Below, piece after piece: positions 43,724-53,305 of a stretch of DNA of 64,000 bases. This DNA comes from Sphingomonas sp. Leaf32 (lineage in GTDB: Bacteria > Pseudomonadota > Alphaproteobacteria > Sphingomonadales > Sphingomonadaceae): the NCBI RefSeq assembly GCF_001421765.1, contig NZ_LMLA01000008.1, positions 248,906-312,905 on the forward strand. The letters are read 5' to 3'. A model generated the notes under the pieces. That model had not been told where the DNA came from and made no database searches. It worked only from the letters and a program-made list of their open reading frames with translations. The position numbers and the translations under genes are program-made. The number at the start of each line of letters is the position of its first letter. Positions within the stretch are counted from its first letter, which is position 1.

Positions 43724-46339
43724 ATGGCAAGCAAGGCTCGATCGGACGATTCCCCCGCCCCCACCCCGATGATGCAGCAATATCTGGCGTTGAAGGCGGA
43801 GGCCGACGACTGCCTGCTCTTTTACCGCATGGGCGATTTCTTCGAGCTGTTCCATGACGATGCGAAGATCGCCGCCGCGTGCCTTGACATCGCGCTGACC
43901 GCGCGCGGCGAGCATGAGGGCAGCAAGATTCCGATGTGCGGGGTGCCGGTGCACAGCGCCGAGGGGTATCTGGCGCGGCTCATCAAGGCCGGGCACCGCG
44001 TCGCCATCGCCGAGCAGGTCGAAAGCCCGGAAGAGGCGAAGAAGGCGCGCGGGTCGAAGGCGCTGGTCGCGCGGGCGATCGTGCGCGTCGTCACGGCGGG
44101 GACGCTGACCGAGGAGGCGCTGCTCGACGCGCGGACAGCGAACTGGTGCGCGTGTATCGGCGAGGCGGCGGGCGGGGTCGCCATCGCTGCCGCCGATGTG
44201 TCGACCGGCCGGTTCGAGGTGATCGAAACCGACGCCACCGGCCTGACCGCCGCCCTCGCGCGGTTGCAGGCAGTCGAGGTGGTCGCGGCGGACACGTCGG
44301 CGTTCGCGGAGGTCGCGACCTTGCTGCGATCGAAGGCGGATTTCGACAGCGCGGGCGGCGAGGCACGGTTGAAAGCGCTGCACGGCGTCGCGACCCTCGA
44401 CGGGTTCGGACAGTTTTCGCGCGCGGCGCTGGCCGCGGCGGGTGGGCTGATCGCCTATCTCGACCATAATGCGCGCGGGCAGATGCCGTTCCTGCGCCCG
44501 CCGGTCTGCGCTGCGGAAGGGCAGTGCATGGCGATCGATGCGGCGACGCGCGAGAGCCTGGAGCTGACCCGTACCGCCGCCGGCGCGCGGGCGGGGAGCC
44601 TGCTGGCCGAAGTCGACCGGACGGTGACGGGTGCCGGCGCGCGGTTGCTGGCGGGCGACATCGCCGCGCCGTTGATGGACCGGGCGATGATCGAGGCGCG
44701 GTTGGCCGCCGTCGGCTGGGCGCATGACGATCCCGGTTTGCGCGACGAACTGCGCACCACACTGCGTGCGCTGCCCGATATCGGGCGGGCACTGGGGCGG
44801 ATCGCGGCAGGACGGGGTTCCCCACGCGATCTGGGGCAGTTGCGCGACGGGTTGAGCGCGGCGTGGACGCTGGGGCAGCGGCTGGACAAATTGCCGGCCG
44901 TGCCGCCACTGATCGCGGAGCTGGCGCCGCGGCTACGCGGGCATGGCGAGTTGATCGACCTGCTGACGCGCGGGCTGGTGCCGATGCCGCCGATCGACGC
45001 GGCGGCGGGCGGGTTCGTGGCCGAAGGGTTCGATGCTGCACTCGATGCACTGCGCGATACCGGCGCGGGCGGGCGGCGGGCGATCGCCGCGCTGGAGGCG
45101 CAGTATCGCGAGCGCACCGGTATTTCGGCGCTGAAGATCCGGCATAACGGCGTGCTGGGCTATCATGTCGAGGTGCCCGCGCGCGTCGCCGACAAGCTGA
45201 TGGCGGCCGACAGCGGCTTTACCCATCGCCAGACGCTGGCCGGGGTGGTCCGCTTCAACGCGCCCGACCTGCACGAAGCCGCGCTGAAGGTCGGCCAGGC
45301 CGGTGCACACGCGCTGGCGGCGGAGGCGGCGCATCTGGAGGCGTTTACCGAGGCGGCGCTCGACAAGCGCGAGGCCATCGCCGCGACGGCGGATGCGCTG
45401 GCGCGGATCGACGTGACGGCGGCGCTGGCCGAACGCGCGGCCGAAGGCGGCTGGGCGCGGCCCGAACTGGTCGACCATAGCTGCCTCGACATCGTCGGCG
45501 GACGGCATCCGGTGGTCGAAAGCGCGGTGGCCAGAAGCGGCGGGCGGTTCGTCGCCAACGATTGCCGCCTGTCGGAACAGTCGCGGCTGTGGCTGGTGAC
45601 CGGCCCCAACATGGGCGGCAAGTCGACCTTCCTGCGGCAGAATGCGCTGATCGTCGTGCTGGCGCAGGCGGGCAGTTTCGTGCCGGCGACATCGGCCACG
45701 CTGGGGCTGGTCGACCGGTTGTTCAGCCGGGTCGGCGCGTCGGACAATCTCGCGCGGGGGCGATCGACCTTCATGGTCGAGATGGTCGAGACGGCGGCGA
45801 TCCTCGCGCAGGCGACGCCGCGGTCGTTCGTGATCCTCGACGAAGTGGGGCGCGGCACATCGACCTATGACGGCCTCGCCATCGCCTGGGCCGTGGTCGA
45901 GGCGATCCATGAGGATAATCGCTGCCGCTGCCTGTTCGCGACCCATTATCACGAGCTGACCCGGCTGGCGGAACGCTGTGACGCGCTGTCGCTCCACCAT
46001 GTCCGCGCGCGCGAGTGGAAGGGCGATCTGGTGCTGCTCCACGAACTGGCCGAGGGGCCGGCGGATCGCAGCTACGGCATCGCGGTGGCGCGCCTCGCCG
46101 GCTTGCCGCCCGCGACGCTGCAACGCGCCAAGGCCGTGCTGGCGAAGCTGGAGGCAGGCAAGGCGAAGACCGGCGGCATCGCGGCAGGACTGGACGACCT
46201 GCCGCTGTTCGCCGCGATGGCCCTGGTCGAGGAAGCTCCGGTCGATGGCTTGCGCGAGGCGCTGGGCGCGCTGGATGTCGACGCGATGTCACCGCGCGAG
46301 GCGATGGAGGCGCTGTACCGGTTGAAGGGGTTGGTGTGA
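43724..46339 (+). CDS. mutS: DNA mismatch repair protein MutS
   Basis: MutS binds mispairs and recruits MutL. The 871-residue protein has the mismatch-recognition Phe-x-Glu motif in YRMGDFFELF near residues 30-40 (Phe-Phe-Glu instead of the more usual Phe-Tyr-Glu), clamp and lever domains, the Walker A GPNMGGKST at 627-635 and the LDEVGRGTSTYDG signature. ATG 43724 (MASKARSDD) is the family start. A short GC hairpin (46343-46362) follows, without a T-run. Confidence 0.96.
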   Translation: MASKARSDDSPAPTPMMQQYLALKAEADDCLLFYRMGDFFELFHDDAKIAAACLDIALTARGEHEGSKIPMCGVPVHSAEGYLARLIKAGHRVAIAEQVESPEEAKKARGSKALVARAIVRVVTAGTLTEEALLDARTANWCACIGEAAGGVAIAAADVSTGRFEVIETDATGLTAALARLQAVEVVAADTSAFAEVATLLRSKADFDSAGGEARLKALHGVATLDGFGQFSRAALAAAGGLIAYLDHNARGQMPFLRPPVCAAEGQCMAIDAATRESLELTRTAAGARAGSLLAEVDRTVTGAGARLLAGDIAAPLMDRAMIEARLAAVGWAHDDPGLRDELRTTLRALPDIGRALGRIAAGRGSPRDLGQLRDGLSAAWTLGQRLDKLPAVPPLIAELAPRLRGHGELIDLLTRGLVPMPPIDAAAGGFVAEGFDAALDALRDTGAGGRRAIAALEAQYRERTGISALKIRHNGVLGYHVEVPARVADKLMAADSGFTHRQTLAGVVRFNAPDLHEAALKVGQAGAHALAAEAAHLEAFTEAALDKREAIAATADALARIDVTAALAERAAEGGWARPELVDHSCLDIVGGRHPVVESAVARSGGRFVANDCRLSEQSRLWLVTGPNMGGKSTFLRQNALIVVLAQAGSFVPATSATLGLVDRLFSRVGASDNLARGRSTFMVEMVETAAILAQATPRSFVILDEVGRGTSTYDGLAIAWAVVEAIHEDNRCRCLFATHYHELTRLAERCDALSLHHVRAREWKGDLVLLHELAEGPADRSYGIAVARLAGLPPATLQRAKAVLAKLEAGKAKTGGIAAGLDDLPLFAAMALVEEAPVDGLREALGALDVDAMSPREAMEALYRLKGLV

Positions 46340-46432
46340 GTTCCGACCGTCGCTCAGGTCGGAGGAAACACGCTCCCCTTCGCGCATCCGGGCGACACCG
46401 GCAACGCAGCGCCAACCCGCTGTGCAGCCGGG

Positions 46433-46768
46433 TCAGCTGGTCACGTTCGCCTGCTGAAATTCGGTGCGCGTAACCCGGCCATCGCCGTTTCGATCGAGTG
46501 TCGCGAACGCATCGGTCATCGCCGCCAGCAACTGCCCGCGTTGTTCGGGCGCGCGACGGGCGAACGTCCGATCGGCCTTGACCGCGACCGCTTGCAGTTC
46601 GCGGCGATCGACGACATCGTTGCGATTGATGTCGTACAGATCGAAGAAGTTCAGTTCGTTCTCATAGGCGATCGGCGTCTGCCCCTGATATGGATAGAAG
46701 CCGGCATGATGCGATCCACCCGGCGGTACCGATTGCAGCAGCAGCGCGAACAAGATCGATGCAGACAT
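46433..46768 (-). CDS. Exported EF-hand calcium-binding protein
   Basis: A 111-residue protein with a short signal-like N-terminus (MSASILFALLLQSVPPGG) and two EF-hands: D46-I-N-R-N-D-V-x4-E57 and D92-R-N-G-D-G-R-V-x3-E103. The pair would bind two calcium ions in the periplasm. An ATG two codons upstream (46774) is too close to the ribosome site, so I take 46768. It sits between convergent mutS and the mannanase gene. Confidence 0.8.
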   Translation of the reverse strand: MSASILFALLLQSVPPGGSHHAGFYPYQGQTPIAYENELNFFDLYDINRNDVVDRRELQAVAVKADRTFARRAPEQRGQLLAAMTDAFATLDRNGDGRVTRTEFQQANVTS

Positions 46769-46892
46769 GGGCATTCTCCCAAACCATTGGTATTGTCGAG
46801 GATGCCCGATCGCGCGCAGATGACAAGTGCTTTCGATCATAGGCGATCCGCCCACCCGGTCCGGCACGGATCGACCGGCGCCGGGCGGGATG

Positions 46893-47888
46893 TCAGCGGA
46901 ATTTCGGCAATTCGTCCTTCGTGATGTAGCGCGGCGAGCCATAGGCCGCCTTCAGCGTTTCGGCGGTGTTCTGCACCCCGTCCTGTAGCCAGCGGGTGTG
47001 CCATGTCATGAACCACAGCCAGTCGGCCTGCGACCCCAGCAGCGTCGGGTCGGGGATCGGGCCGTTTTCGTGCAGCGCGATCGGCACGGTGTCGCCGACG
47101 ATCGCCTTCACGCCCGCGAACATCGGGGCCAGACTGCCGTGGTGATCGACATAGGTGTCGGCCCCGGCGACATCGACATAGGCGCGGCCGGGATAATAGT
47201 CCGCATCGGGCACGTCGGCGAACCCCAATACCCAGATCAGATTGTCGAGCCGGCGTTCGTCGACGAAATAGCGATACATGGTCCGCCACAACCGCTTGAA
47301 GGCAACCGGTCCCCACTGCCCCCACCAGAACCAGCTGCCGGTGAATTCGTGGAACGGCCGCCACAGCACGGGGACGCGCGCGTCGCGCAATTCGGTCAGC
47401 AGGTCAGCGATCTGCGCCATGTCGCGGTGCATGGCGGCGTGCTGCGGCGTACCGGGCGTCAGCGCGGCGCGCACGTCGAACGTGCGTTTGGAATTTTCAT
47501 AGCCCGTACCCCGGTCGGGTGCGCCCCAATGCCAGCAGATGCTGGGGATGCCGCCCTCCTCCCGCCACCAGCGCGTCGCGCGGGCATTGACGGCGGCATT
47601 GTCCTTCGGATCGATATAGTCGAGGCCGAGGATCGCGGGCAGCTTGCCGGTCGTGCGCTCCAGAAAGTCGAGTTCGGCACGCGGCCCCTGCGGCGTCCAG
47701 CTCGATTCCTGCTGTCCGGTCAGCGTGCGCTTGCCATAGATGCTCCAGAAATAGCGATAGAGCGCCCGCGCCTCCGCCGAGGCGCGCGGGTTGCTCAGCC
47801 GCCGTGCCGGCACCCCTTCCGCCGGCAATGCCGTGCCGAGCGCGATCGATGCCAGTCCGCCCAGTCCCTGCCGTCGCGTGATCCGCAT
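46893..47888 (-). CDS. GH26-family beta-mannanase, Tat-exported
   Basis: A 331-residue glycoside hydrolase of family 26, usually endo-1,4-beta-mannanase. The acid/base Glu181 is in RPFHEFTG and the nucleophile Glu274 in LHENGPI; the QQESSW and WHWGAP blocks also match. The N-terminus MRITRRQGLGGLASIALG is a twin-arginine signal. It should cleave mannan or galactomannan outside the cytoplasm. No mannan-uptake genes are adjacent. It is divergent from glutaminase with a small dyad between. Confidence 0.92.
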   Translation of the reverse strand: MRITRRQGLGGLASIALGTALPAEGVPARRLSNPRASAEARALYRYFWSIYGKRTLTGQQESSWTPQGPRAELDFLERTTGKLPAILGLDYIDPKDNAAVNARATRWWREEGGIPSICWHWGAPDRGTGYENSKRTFDVRAALTPGTPQHAAMHRDMAQIADLLTELRDARVPVLWRPFHEFTGSWFWWGQWGPVAFKRLWRTMYRYFVDERRLDNLIWVLGFADVPDADYYPGRAYVDVAGADTYVDHHGSLAPMFAGVKAIVGDTVPIALHENGPIPDPTLLGSQADWLWFMTWHTRWLQDGVQNTAETLKAAYGSPRYITKDELPKFR

Positions 47889-47937
47889 CGCGATCCTCCC
47901 CTAATGTCGTTGCGGCAGGCTGGCCCGATGAATAACG

Positions 47938-47956
47938 AAAATCAACATTCGATTTT
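47938..47956. promoter_or_regulatory. Dyad between the mannanase and glutaminase genes
   Basis: AAAATC and GATTTT arms flank seven bases. It lies 31 bp before glsA, among the AT-richest bases of this gap. Function unproven. Confidence 0.3.
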
Positions 47957-47986
47957 GCGGGAGGCGCGTAGCGGATAGGAAAGGCC

Positions 47987-48919
47987 ATGACCGACCTGTC
48001 GCAGATCGTTGCCGATATTGCCGCCGAAATGGCCGATGCCCCCGACCGGGGCACGCCCGCCGACTATATCCCGCCGCTCGCCGCCGTGGACCCGAACCGG
48101 TTCGGCATGGCGGTGATCGAGGCGGACGGGACATGCCATCTGGCGGGCGATGCCGAAGAGCCGTTCTCGATCCAGTCGGTGTCGAAGGTGTTCGCGCTGA
48201 CGCTGGCGCTGGGCGCGGTGGGGGATCAATTGTGGAAGCGGGTCGGGCGCGAACCGTCGGGCAGCGCGTTCAATTCGATCGTGCAGCTGGAGAGCGAACA
48301 CGGGATTCCGCGCAATCCGTTCATCAACGCCGGGGCGATCGTCGTCGCCGACATATTGCTCGGCCGCTACGAACCGCGCGAGGCGCTGGGCGAGCTGCTG
48401 CGCTTCGTGCGGGCGGCGGCGGGCGAGGACGGCATCTTCATCGACGAAGGCGTGGCGAAGGCGGAACAGGATACGGGATTCCGCAACCTTGCGCTGGCCA
48501 GCTACATGCGCGCGTTCGGCAATCTGCACCATGATCCGCACGTGACGCTGGGCGTGTATTTCCACCAGTGCGCGCTGGCGATGAGCTGCCGGCAACTGGC
48601 GCTGGCCGGGCGGTATCTGGCGGCGGGCGGGGTCAATCCGACGACCGGGCGCAATGTCGTGTCGGCGCAGCGGGCGCGGCGGATCAACGCGCTGATGCTG
48701 ACCTGCGGCCATTATGACGGGTCCGGTGAGTTCGCGTTCCGCGTGGGGTTGCCGGGCAAGAGCGGGGTCGGCGGCGGCATCCTGGCGATCGCGCCCGGCA
48801 TCGCCTCGATCGCCGTATGGTCGCCGGGGCTGAACGAGCGCGGCAATTCACAACTGGGGACGGTGGCGCTGGAGCGGCTGGTGCAGCGGACCGGGTGGTC
48901 GGTATTCGAGCCGCGATAG
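47987..48919 (+). CDS. glsA: Glutaminase
   Basis: A 310-residue serine-dependent glutaminase that releases ammonia from glutamine. The beta-lactamase-like fold has the S-x-x-K motif Ser64-V-S-Lys67 ([11 protein letters not shown]), NPFINAGAI, the acyl-pocket [11 protein letters not shown] and SGVGGGI. GGAAAGG precedes ATG 47987. It makes the reverse of the glnA reaction encoded 24 kb away. A repeat-rich gap follows. Confidence 0.95.
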   Translation: MTDLSQIVADIAAEMADAPDRGTPADYIPPLAAVDPNRFGMAVIEADGTCHLAGDAEEPFSIQSVSKVFALTLALGAVGDQLWKRVGREPSGSAFNSIVQLESEHGIPRNPFINAGAIVVADILLGRYEPREALGELLRFVRAAAGEDGIFIDEGVAKAEQDTGFRNLALASYMRAFGNLHHDPHVTLGVYFHQCALAMSCRQLALAGRYLAAGGVNPTTGRNVVSAQRARRINALMLTCGHYDGSGEFAFRVGLPGKSGVGGGILAIAPGIASIAVWSPGLNERGNSQLGTVALERLVQRTGWSVFEPR

Positions 48920-48949
48920 GGGTGGCGCTCGCCATTTGCGGTAACCTTA

Positions 48950-48979
48950 CGTCACCCCGGACTTGATCCGAGGTGACGT
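48950..48979. repeat. Hairpin repeat (family 4, copy 4)
   Basis: ACGTCACCCCGGA and TCCGAGGTGACGT pair with one mismatch around CTTGA. It is close behind glsA and joins a family 5 inverted pair. Confidence 0.7.
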
Positions 48980-49000
48980 TAGAACGTGATGACATCCAGT

Positions 49001-49120
49001 AGAACCGTTCGTGCTGAGTAGGGACTAAGCTTGTCGAAGGCCTATATCGAAGCACCTCCTCCACGGTCCTTCGATACGCCGCTTCGACAAGCTCAGCGGC
49101 TACTCAGGACGAACGGTTCT
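49001..49120. repeat. Inverted-pair repeat (family 5, copy 2)
   Basis: The arms run from AGAACCGTTCGT to ACGAACGGTTCT with GCTTGTCGAAG and its inverse inside, matching 19204-19320. A weaker outer pairing (ATGACAT-type) extends it by about 20 bp each side. It lies between convergent glsA and a lipoprotein gene. Confidence 0.8.
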
Positions 49121-49156
49121 ATCTTATGTCATCAAGCTCTAACAGCGTGGTGGCGC

Positions 49157-49507
49157 TTACCGCGCCGCCGCCGGTTGCGGGGTGAAGCTGGTCACGTTCG
49201 CCATGCCGTTCGTGCCGAAGGTGATGATGTGGCGCGACCCTTCCTGACAGGTGGCGACCCAGCTTCCCGGCTTCTCGCCCTTTTCGGACTTGGTGACGCT
49301 CTGGCACGGCAGGCCGGCGTCGCGGATGGCGCGGATGAAGACGCCGTCGCGCTGGCCGGGCGACAGGGCATCGACCTTGGTCGCGGTTTCCTGCGCTTCC
49401 TGCGCATTGGCGGCGGCGGCCTGATTGGCGGCGGCCTGCTGCTCGGCGCTCGGCCCGCACGCCGCCAGCATCAACGATCCACCCAGCATCACCAGCAACG
49501 CACGCAT
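49157..49507 (-). CDS. Small lipoprotein of unknown function
   Basis: A 116-residue lipoprotein precursor with a lipobox at LAAC (Cys17). An Ala/Gln-rich linker (20-45, AAANQAAAANAQEAQE) leads to a compact domain with two further cysteines (CQSV and CQEG) and the end HIITFGTNGMANVTSFTPQP. I do not recognise the fold. The ATG is followed by a good signal sequence. It is transcribed toward the family 5 repeat. Confidence 0.7.
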   Translation of the reverse strand: MRALLVMLGGSLMLAACGPSAEQQAAANQAAAANAQEAQETATKVDALSPGQRDGVFIRAIRDAGLPCQSVTKSEKGEKPGSWVATCQEGSRHIITFGTNGMANVTSFTPQPAAAR

Positions 49508-49588
49508 GTGTCTCTCCCGATCAAGCCGCAGGCGCGGCGACTGTCCGTTTCGGACAAAGCCCGACCCCGCCTGCGGGTTCCGTGCATC

Positions 49589-50893
49589 CTACCGCTGATA
49601 CGCCTTGGGCAGCCCCTGTTCGGCGGGCACCAGATAGCGATCGCGCAGGCGGGTCTGGCGGTTGGTGAGCGGCTGCTCGACGCCATCGATGAACAGCTGC
49701 GTCGGGGCCGATCCGATTTCGAGCGGATCGCCATCCCAGATCACCACGTCGCCGCGCCGGCCGGGAGCAAGCGAGCCGATTTCCCCCTCCATGCCGATCG
49801 TGCGGGCAGGCAGCGAACTGATCGTGGCGAAGGCGGCATTCCAGTCGAGGCCGGAGGCACCCGGCACCTTCGACAGCGCGACGAGGTTGCCGGCATATTG
49901 CCGCACCAGCCGCGCCTGCCGCGCTTCGTCGTCGCCGATCATGCCGATGCCGACGACTACACCGGCGGCCTTCATCCGACCGATATTGGACTGCGTGGCG
50001 GCGAGTTGTTCGAAGCTGGCGGGCAGGTCGGACAGCGCGCTGGCCAGCACCGGCACGTTCGCCGCCGCGATCTGTGCCGCGACGGTCCAGCCTTCGCTGG
50101 CCCCGACCAGTACCGGCTTCAAGCCGGCGAACTCACGCTTCAAGGCCAGTACGCCGAGGATGTCGGAGGCACGCTCGACATGGATCAGCAGCGGGACCTG
50201 TCCAGTCAGCACCTTTTGCAGCGCCTGCGCGTCGGCGCGCGTCAGCAGCGCTTCCTTACCGCGATCGGCGAAGCTCGCCGGATTGCGGGCATAGGCCTGC
50301 GCCTCGAACAGCGCGTTGCGGAACAGCGCCATCGCCGCCGGGCGGCTGCCGCCGGCCGCACGCGCGCCGGTTTCGCCCCATTCCATGAACTGGAACGCCT
50401 GCCCCCTTGTCACCGCGTCCATGTCGTTGCCGAGGTCGATGACGGCCCCCTGCCCGGCGAAGATCGAGCCGCCATTATCGGGCGCGACGATCGCGCGGGT
50501 GATGCCGTCGGTGCGGTTGATCGCGATCGGCGTCGCGCGCGGATTGACGGCCGAGGCGATGTCGAGACCGGCATTGAACACGCTTTCGCGCGCCGAGGCG
50601 TCGTTGGTGGGCGACACGCCGTCGACCTCGACGATACCCAACCGGGTGAAGCCGGCGACGAGGCCGGGCGTGACGTAGCGCCCGCCGGCATCAATGGTGC
50701 GACCGCCCGCCGCAGCACCGCCGCGCCCGGCGCTGACAACGCGCCCGCCGCGCACGACGACGGTGCCGCCCTCGATCGGGGCCGATCCGTCGCCCAGCAC
50801 GAGCTTTGCATTAGTGATGGTCACGTCCTGCGCGATGGCAGGGGCGGCAAGGGTCGCGCTGCCAAGCAGGGCGGCGAGGAACAGGCGCTTCAC
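49589..50893 (-). CDS. Amidohydrolase-like protein lacking the HxH metal motif
   Basis: A 434-residue exported protein (signal to about 22) with the amidohydrolase layout: N-terminal beta-sandwich (DVTITNAKLVLGDGSAP), a barrel and a C-terminal GEIGSLAPGRRGDVVIWDGDPL. The usual metal motif after VTPG (IDxHxHxG) is replaced by LVAGFTRLG (78-86), and the later barrel ligands are not recognisable. It is therefore probably a non-catalytic partner. Its GTG overlaps the intact amidohydrolase gene upstream by four bases, so the two should be made together. Confidence 0.82.
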   Translation of the reverse strand: MKRLFLAALLGSATLAAPAIAQDVTITNAKLVLGDGSAPIEGGTVVVRGGRVVSAGRGGAAAGGRTIDAGGRYVTPGLVAGFTRLGIVEVDGVSPTNDASARESVFNAGLDIASAVNPRATPIAINRTDGITRAIVAPDNGGSIFAGQGAVIDLGNDMDAVTRGQAFQFMEWGETGARAAGGSRPAAMALFRNALFEAQAYARNPASFADRGKEALLTRADAQALQKVLTGQVPLLIHVERASDILGVLALKREFAGLKPVLVGASEGWTVAAQIAAANVPVLASALSDLPASFEQLAATQSNIGRMKAAGVVVGIGMIGDDEARQARLVRQYAGNLVALSKVPGASGLDWNAAFATISSLPARTIGMEGEIGSLAPGRRGDVVIWDGDPLEIGSAPTQLFIDGVEQPLTNRQTRLRDRYLVPAEQGLPKAYQR

Positions 50894-52320
50894 TTCACAT
50901 CCCCTTCGCCGGGCTGGCCGAGTTCGAAATCGGACACCGGGCGCAATTTCGGATTGTTCGCGTCGTAGAGCAGCGCGCCGTCGACCCACACCATCTGCGG
51001 ACGGGTATAGACGCTGAACGGATCGCCGTTCCACAGCACCACATCGGCCATCTTGCCGGCTTTCAGCGACCCCGTGACCTTGTCGATGCCCAGCGCCCGC
51101 GCCGGGTTGATCGCGAGCCAGGTCCAGGCATGTTCGGGCGTCACGGTGATCCCGACCCGCCTGGCCGAGGCGATGACCTTCGCCACTTCCTGATTCAGCC
51201 GCTGGATGCCGTTCTCGCTGTCCGAATGGATCATCGCGCAGGCGCCCTGCTGGTCGAGGATCGCGAGGTTTTCGCCGATCGCGTCGTAGCTTTCCATCTT
51301 GAAGCCGTACCAGTCGGCCCAGACCGCCGAGCAGACACCGCGCGCCTTCAACAGGTCGGCGATCTTGTAGCTTTCGACGGCGTGGTGGAAGGCGGTGACC
51401 TTGTACCCCATCTCCTGCGCCATATCCATGACGATGGCCATTTCGTCGGCGCGGTAGCAATGGTTGTGGACGAGGATCTCGCCGTCCAGCACGCCGCGCA
51501 GCGTGTCCATCGCCAGATCGCGGGCCGGCGGTTCGTCGCCGCCATCCGCCTCGTACTTGTCCCACTTTCGGTCATATTCGCGCGCTTTCAGCCACGTCGC
51601 GCGATCGACCGCGATGTTGCCCATGCGGGTCGAGGGCATCCGCCCCTTCGCCCCATAGACGCGCTTCGGATTCTCGCCGCAGGCCATCTTCAGGCCATAG
51701 GGCGCGCCGGGGAACTTCATCGCCTGCATGGTGCGGCCATAGACGTTCTTCAGCGTGACCGAGCGGCCACCCATCAGGTTCGCGGAGCCGGGCAGGATCT
51801 GGAGCGTCGTCACGCCGCCATTGGTCAGCGCGCGGGCAAAGCCCGGGTCCTGCGGCCAGACGCTGTGTTCGGCCCAGACCTCGGCGGTGACCGGGCCGGT
51901 CATCTCGTTGCCGTCGCTGTTCGCCTCGACGCCGGGGCTGGGATAGTCGCCCAGATGGCTGTGGACGTCGATGACGCCCGGCGTCACCCACTTGCCCTGT
52001 CCGTCGATCACCGTCACGCCATCGGTCGGCGCGATCGATTGCCCGACCTCGACGATCTTGCCGCCCTGAAACAGCACCGAGCCGCCGTCGATCCGCCCGC
52101 CCTCGCCATCGAAGATGGTGACGTTGGTGACCAGCGTCGGCCGGCCCGGATAGGCGCGATAGGTCGAGGGGAACGGGTCGTGGTCATAGCCCTTGCCCGC
52201 GCCCGGCCCCTTGCCCTTACCCTTGGGCGCGTCGGTGGCGGCGGAGCGCACGCCCTTGCCATCGCCGGTACAGGCGACCAGCCCGGCGGCGAGCGCCACC
52301 ATCGTCAATGTTCGGATCAC
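50890..52320 (-). CDS. Exported amidohydrolase, imidazolonepropionase-like
   Basis: A 476-residue lipoprotein (LVAC, Cys17) of the amidohydrolase superfamily. The metal motif is present: H120-S-H122 in VIDVHSHLGDY, with HNHCYR, FHHAVE and IHSDSE as further ligand sites. The C-terminal SLKAGKMADVVLWNGDPF closes the sandwich. Relatives are periplasmic dipeptidase/imidazolonepropionase-like enzymes of uncertain substrate. A lysine- and glycine-rich linker (22-44, GKGKGPGAGKG) follows the lipid anchor. It heads a two-gene operon with the metal-site-deficient paralogue. Confidence 0.9.
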   Translation of the reverse strand: MIRTLTMVALAAGLVACTGDGKGVRSAATDAPKGKGKGPGAGKGYDHDPFPSTYRAYPGRPTLVTNVTIFDGEGGRIDGGSVLFQGGKIVEVGQSIAPTDGVTVIDGQGKWVTPGVIDVHSHLGDYPSPGVEANSDGNEMTGPVTAEVWAEHSVWPQDPGFARALTNGGVTTLQILPGSANLMGGRSVTLKNVYGRTMQAMKFPGAPYGLKMACGENPKRVYGAKGRMPSTRMGNIAVDRATWLKAREYDRKWDKYEADGGDEPPARDLAMDTLRGVLDGEILVHNHCYRADEMAIVMDMAQEMGYKVTAFHHAVESYKIADLLKARGVCSAVWADWYGFKMESYDAIGENLAILDQQGACAMIHSDSENGIQRLNQEVAKVIASARRVGITVTPEHAWTWLAINPARALGIDKVTGSLKAGKMADVVLWNGDPFSVYTRPQMVWVDGALLYDANNPKLRPVSDFELGQPGEGDVK

Positions 52321-52350
52321 GCGGATACTCCCCTTTTCATACGATGCCGG

Positions 52351-53175
52351 TCAGGCGAAGACGGCCTCCAGGTCGTGGCTGCCCGACCCTTCCTTCGCGG
52401 TTCGCGCCTCGTGATAGACGGCGGCGGCGGCGGTTGCCGGCAGCACCCCGACCAGCGTGGCGAAAACCGCCTGAATTCCGGCGGAAACCCACGAATTGTC
52501 GGTGCCGAGCAGACCGAGGACCAGGCCCTGCACCATCCCGGTGGCGACGATGTACAATACGCCCCCGATCGCCAGCAGCACCAGCAGCCGCCAGCGCATC
52601 CCGCGCAGCAATTCCTGGCTGCGGCCAAAACATTCGATGGCACCGCGCCCTTCCGCCGCCATCACCGGCACGACCACGAACCAGGTGAGCCACAGGATCA
52701 GCGCCGGCACGAGGAACAGCACCATGCCCATCATCAGGGCGATGCCGAACAGGATGAGCATTCCCAGCGCCGGCAGCGTCCGCCGCAGCGCCATGCGCGA
52801 CGTCGCGCCGGGATCGACCGGCTGTCCGGCCAGCGTGTCGACGGCGATACCGGTCATGAACAGCTTGAGGAACGGATAGACCAATATCCACAGGATGCCG
52901 AACGGCGCCAGCGACGTCCCGATCGCGATCAGTTGATCGGCGTTGGCCGGGCGTCCGGCGATCAGCGGCATCGCCAGTTGCATCGGCGCGTTCAGCAGCG
53001 CGCTTGCCCCGAACAGCGCGAGCGGCGCGCCGCCGATTGCCCCGAAGGTGTTGGAGATTACGCGCCCGATGCCGAAGGCATAGGGCGAGCGCCGCCCCTC
53101 ATACCAGGCCCCGCCCAGCGCGACCGCGATCAGCAGGACCGGCAGCAACAGCAACAGGATCGCGAACGCCGCCAT
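52351..53175 (-). CDS. Multi-spanning membrane protein
   Basis: A 274-residue membrane protein with about six hydrophobic segments, including LILFGIALMMGMVLFLVPALIL and LLVLLAIGGVLYIVATGMVQG. The ending AVYHEARTAKEG is typical of glycerophosphodiester-phosphodiesterase-membrane-domain-like or YciC-like proteins. ATG 53175 follows GAAAGG. It is divergent from the DUF4129 operon. The role is unknown; the same protein type is often coupled with DUF4129 genes. Confidence 0.7.
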   Translation of the reverse strand: MAAFAILLLLLPVLLIAVALGGAWYEGRRSPYAFGIGRVISNTFGAIGGAPLALFGASALLNAPMQLAMPLIAGRPANADQLIAIGTSLAPFGILWILVYPFLKLFMTGIAVDTLAGQPVDPGATSRMALRRTLPALGMLILFGIALMMGMVLFLVPALILWLTWFVVVPVMAAEGRGAIECFGRSQELLRGMRWRLLVLLAIGGVLYIVATGMVQGLVLGLLGTDNSWVSAGIQAVFATLVGVLPATAAAAVYHEARTAKEGSGSHDLEAVFA

Positions 53176-53245
53176 CGATGACCTTTCCCCCAATGGCCGC
53201 CCCCGGCCCTCGACGCGAAAGGTAGGGTGGAAAAGCGTTGCATGT

Positions 53246-53258
53246 AAATCGGCGATTT
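53246..53258. promoter_or_regulatory. Dyad between the divergent membrane-protein and DUF4129 genes
   Basis: AAATCG-G-CGATTT is a perfect 13-bp dyad in the only AT-rich part of this gap. It may bind a shared regulator. Confidence 0.35.
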
Positions 53259-53305
53259 GCTCCAAGCGTGCCCACGTCACCGGGGGCGGCAGGGGGAATA
53301 GCAAC

